DNA from: Nitrospirae bacterium RIFCSPLOW2_12_42_9
GTDB taxonomy: Bacteria; Nitrospirota; 9FT-COMBO-42-15; HDB-SIOI813
Reading direction: 5' to 3'
DNA: 7,411 bases
Assembly (NCBI GenBank): GCA_001805205.1
Contig: MHER01000071.1
Location: forward strand, 1-7,411
The position numbers and the translations under genes were made by a program. Below, piece by piece: positions 6,595-7,411 of the stretch. Position 1 is the stretch's first letter, and the number at the start of each line of letters is the position of its first letter. The notes below the pieces were generated by a model that was not told where the DNA came from, searched no databases, and saw only the letters and a program-made list of their open reading frames with translations.

Positions 6595-7083
6595 TCAAGG
6601 ACTCTGTTTCTCTTCTAATTCGAGATCAAGGGTTTTAATCTTCTCAATATCAAGGTTTAACTTCTTGTTTTCTCTTGAAAGAGATGAATTAATTTCTTCA
6701 AGTTCATCTATCTTATGACGCGCTGCCCTTGCCTCTTTTAAAAATTTAAATAGTGGGACTGTTTGAATAGTCCATTCGCTCTCAGGATATTCTTTATGTA
6801 ACCTTTCAATGATATTTATTGCCTTTGTTAGTCCGTCTCCAACAGGTTTATGATCCAGATATAAAAGCCCGAGCTTGAACATTGCCTCATCCGTAATATC
6901 CTTTACCCCTTTTTTTGAACATATCTCTTCAAGGAGGACAATTGCTGCGTCGTCTTTCCCTTTCTTTATCATCTCCGTGGCCGAGGAAAGCGTAGACCTT
7001 TGATCAATCGCATTCAGGACAGCACAACCATTAAGCCCCAGGATTATAGTGGTACAAATTATCAATAAACCGATCTTTTTCAT
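6595..7083 (-). CDS. small helical lipoprotein with C-terminal coiled coil
   Basis: The 162-residue protein starts MKKIGLLIICTTIILGLNGC, a clear type II signal peptide with Cys20 as lipidation site and Ala at +2, pointing to the outer membrane. The middle (about 30-115) is helical and TPR/BamD-like, with paired helices such as AAIVLLEEIC and EAMFKLGLLYLD and a KEYPESEW stretch typical of such repeats. The last 45 residues are Glu/Lys-rich with leucine/isoleucine heptads, a likely coiled coil. Function is not recognised; a scaffold role at the envelope is possible. The start was chosen at the ATG at 7083 because the signal peptide begins there and GGGGGTGA lies 7 bases upstream; 44 more in-frame codons upstream would run through the hairpin repeat. 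The next gene upstream, on the same strand, ends a GGDEF-type protein. Confidence 0.82.
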   Translation of the reverse strand: MKKIGLLIICTTIILGLNGCAVLNAIDQRSTLSSATEMIKKGKDDAAIVLLEEICSKKGVKDITDEAMFKLGLLYLDHKPVGDGLTKAINIIERLHKEYPESEWTIQTVPLFKFLKEARAARHKIDELEEINSSLSRENKKLNLDIEKIKTLDLELEEKQSP

Positions 7084-7090
7084 CCGAAAA

Positions 7091-7098
7091 TCACCCCC
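7091..7098 (-). promoter_or_regulatory. ribosome binding site of the small lipoprotein gene
   Basis: On the minus strand this reads GGGGGTGA, the same core as that before the 85-residue gene, and ends 7 bases before the ATG at 7083. It sets the start at the lipoprotein signal peptide. Confidence 0.55.
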
Positions 7099-7110
7099 GA
7101 ACACCACGCT

Positions 7111-7172
7111 GTAGGGACAAACCTTTAGGTTTGTCCCTTTCCTGTTGGACAGACCTAAAGGTCTGTCCCTAC
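7111..7172. repeat. pair of inverted hairpin repeats (REP/BIME-like)
   Basis: The outer ends GTAGGGACA and TGTCCCTAC are inverted repeats. Each half is itself a hairpin. The left hairpin (7113-7138) has a 12-pair stem, AGGGACAAACCT with AGGTTTGTCCCT, and a 2-base loop. The right hairpin (7147-7168) has a 10-pair stem, GGACAGACCT with AGGTCTGTCC, and a 2-base loop. The two halves are copies in opposite orientation that differ at two stem positions, and those two changes compensate each other (A:T in one, G:C in the other). It resembles the GTAGGGACAGACC-type dispersed palindromes of environmental genomes. It lies between the GGDEF-type gene and the small lipoprotein gene and could limit read-through. 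Confidence 0.75.
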
Positions 7173-7222
7173 GTCTACGCCCATTTTCATTGTCCTTTGT
7201 GTTAACATGTAACATGAATGTT

Positions 7223-7411
7223 TCATCTGATATTCTTTCTGCGGTTTATCATATAGTTGCTTCCCGCAGTATTTTTCACATAGCCCTTAATATCTGCTGC
7301 AACCCTTGCAATATCAACGGCTGATGAGTACTCACCATTCTGACATATAATTACAGCAATTGATATAGTCATTATAGGGAAGACACGAGGGACACCGTAC
7401 CTGTCTATTCC
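7223..7411 (-). CDS. C-terminal end of a GGDEF-type (diguanylate cyclase-like) protein, partial
   Basis: The last 62 codons of a minus-strand gene enter from the right edge and end with TGA at 7225-7223. The translation begins GIDRYGVPRVFPIMTISIAV and ends with GSNYMINRRKNIR. It matches the usual C-terminal part of a GGDEF domain: a final beta-strand of the form FPxMTxSIAV, a helix (AVDIARVAADIKGYVKN), then a GSNY segment and a basic tail. This variant is common in response regulators with a GGDEF domain. The GGDEF motif, active site and any receiver domain lie outside the window, so activity in making cyclic di-GMP cannot be judged. The gene is on the same strand as the small lipoprotein gene, 139 bases away. 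Confidence 0.7.
   Translation of the reverse strand, partial: GIDRYGVPRVFPIMTISIAVIICQNGEYSSAVDIARVAADIKGYVKNTAGSNYMINRRKNIR

Noticed and set aside
7084..7215. 44-codon upstream extension of the small lipoprotein frame
   Set aside because: It would place a charged segment ahead of a perfect lipoprotein signal peptide and is encoded mostly by the hairpin repeat. The ribosome site at 7091-7098 points to the inner ATG.

Overview
This window looks like part of an AT-rich genome of a free-living Gram-negative bacterium. Two genes encode lipoproteins with lipoboxes of the type that goes to the outer membrane, one partial gene encodes the end of a GGDEF-type signalling domain, and one encodes a DASS-family anion transporter. 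The intergenic gaps carry three unrelated families of short palindromes. Such palindromes are frequent in environmental lineages such as Nitrospirota and the former Deltaproteobacteria, but the sequence does not fix the taxon.

Layout from left to right. Positions 1-322 hold no gene; they contain a weak inverted repeat and a nested GC-rich palindromic element (227-306). A minus-strand gene for a small, apparently conserved 85-residue protein of unknown function follows (323-580), with a second palindrome (603-621) just upstream. Next is a minus-strand pair read from about 4920 down to 776. The first gene is a glycerol-kinase-like FGGY protein (3415-4893). The second overlaps it by 22 bases and encodes a large lipoprotein with TPR helices, seven calcium-loop FG-GAP/VCBS repeats and a C-terminal ASPIC/UnbV domain (776-3436). 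A plus-strand DASS (SLC13-like) sodium:anion symporter gene (about 5035-6579) is divergent from the pair. It converges, with a 15-base gap, on a minus-strand gene for a small helical/coiled-coil lipoprotein (6595-7083). A 62-base pair of inverted hairpins (7111-7172) separates that gene from the 3' end of a GGDEF-type gene that runs off the right edge (7223-7411).

How they fit together. The kinase-like gene has a good sigma70-type promoter (TTGACT, 17 bases, TAATAT) whose -10 box touches the most upstream ATG, so the true start is probably ten codons further in. The kinase-like protein keeps the GlpK backbone but, by eye, has lost most residues that bind glycerol, ATP and the catalytic base. 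It may be a pseudokinase or may use a different substrate. Its 22-base overlap with the lipoprotein gene, which has no clear ribosome site of its own, suggests coupled translation of a cytoplasmic FGGY-fold protein and a cell-surface propeller protein. This is the most unusual arrangement in the window. Any link of the pair to the divergent anion transporter is inference from position only.
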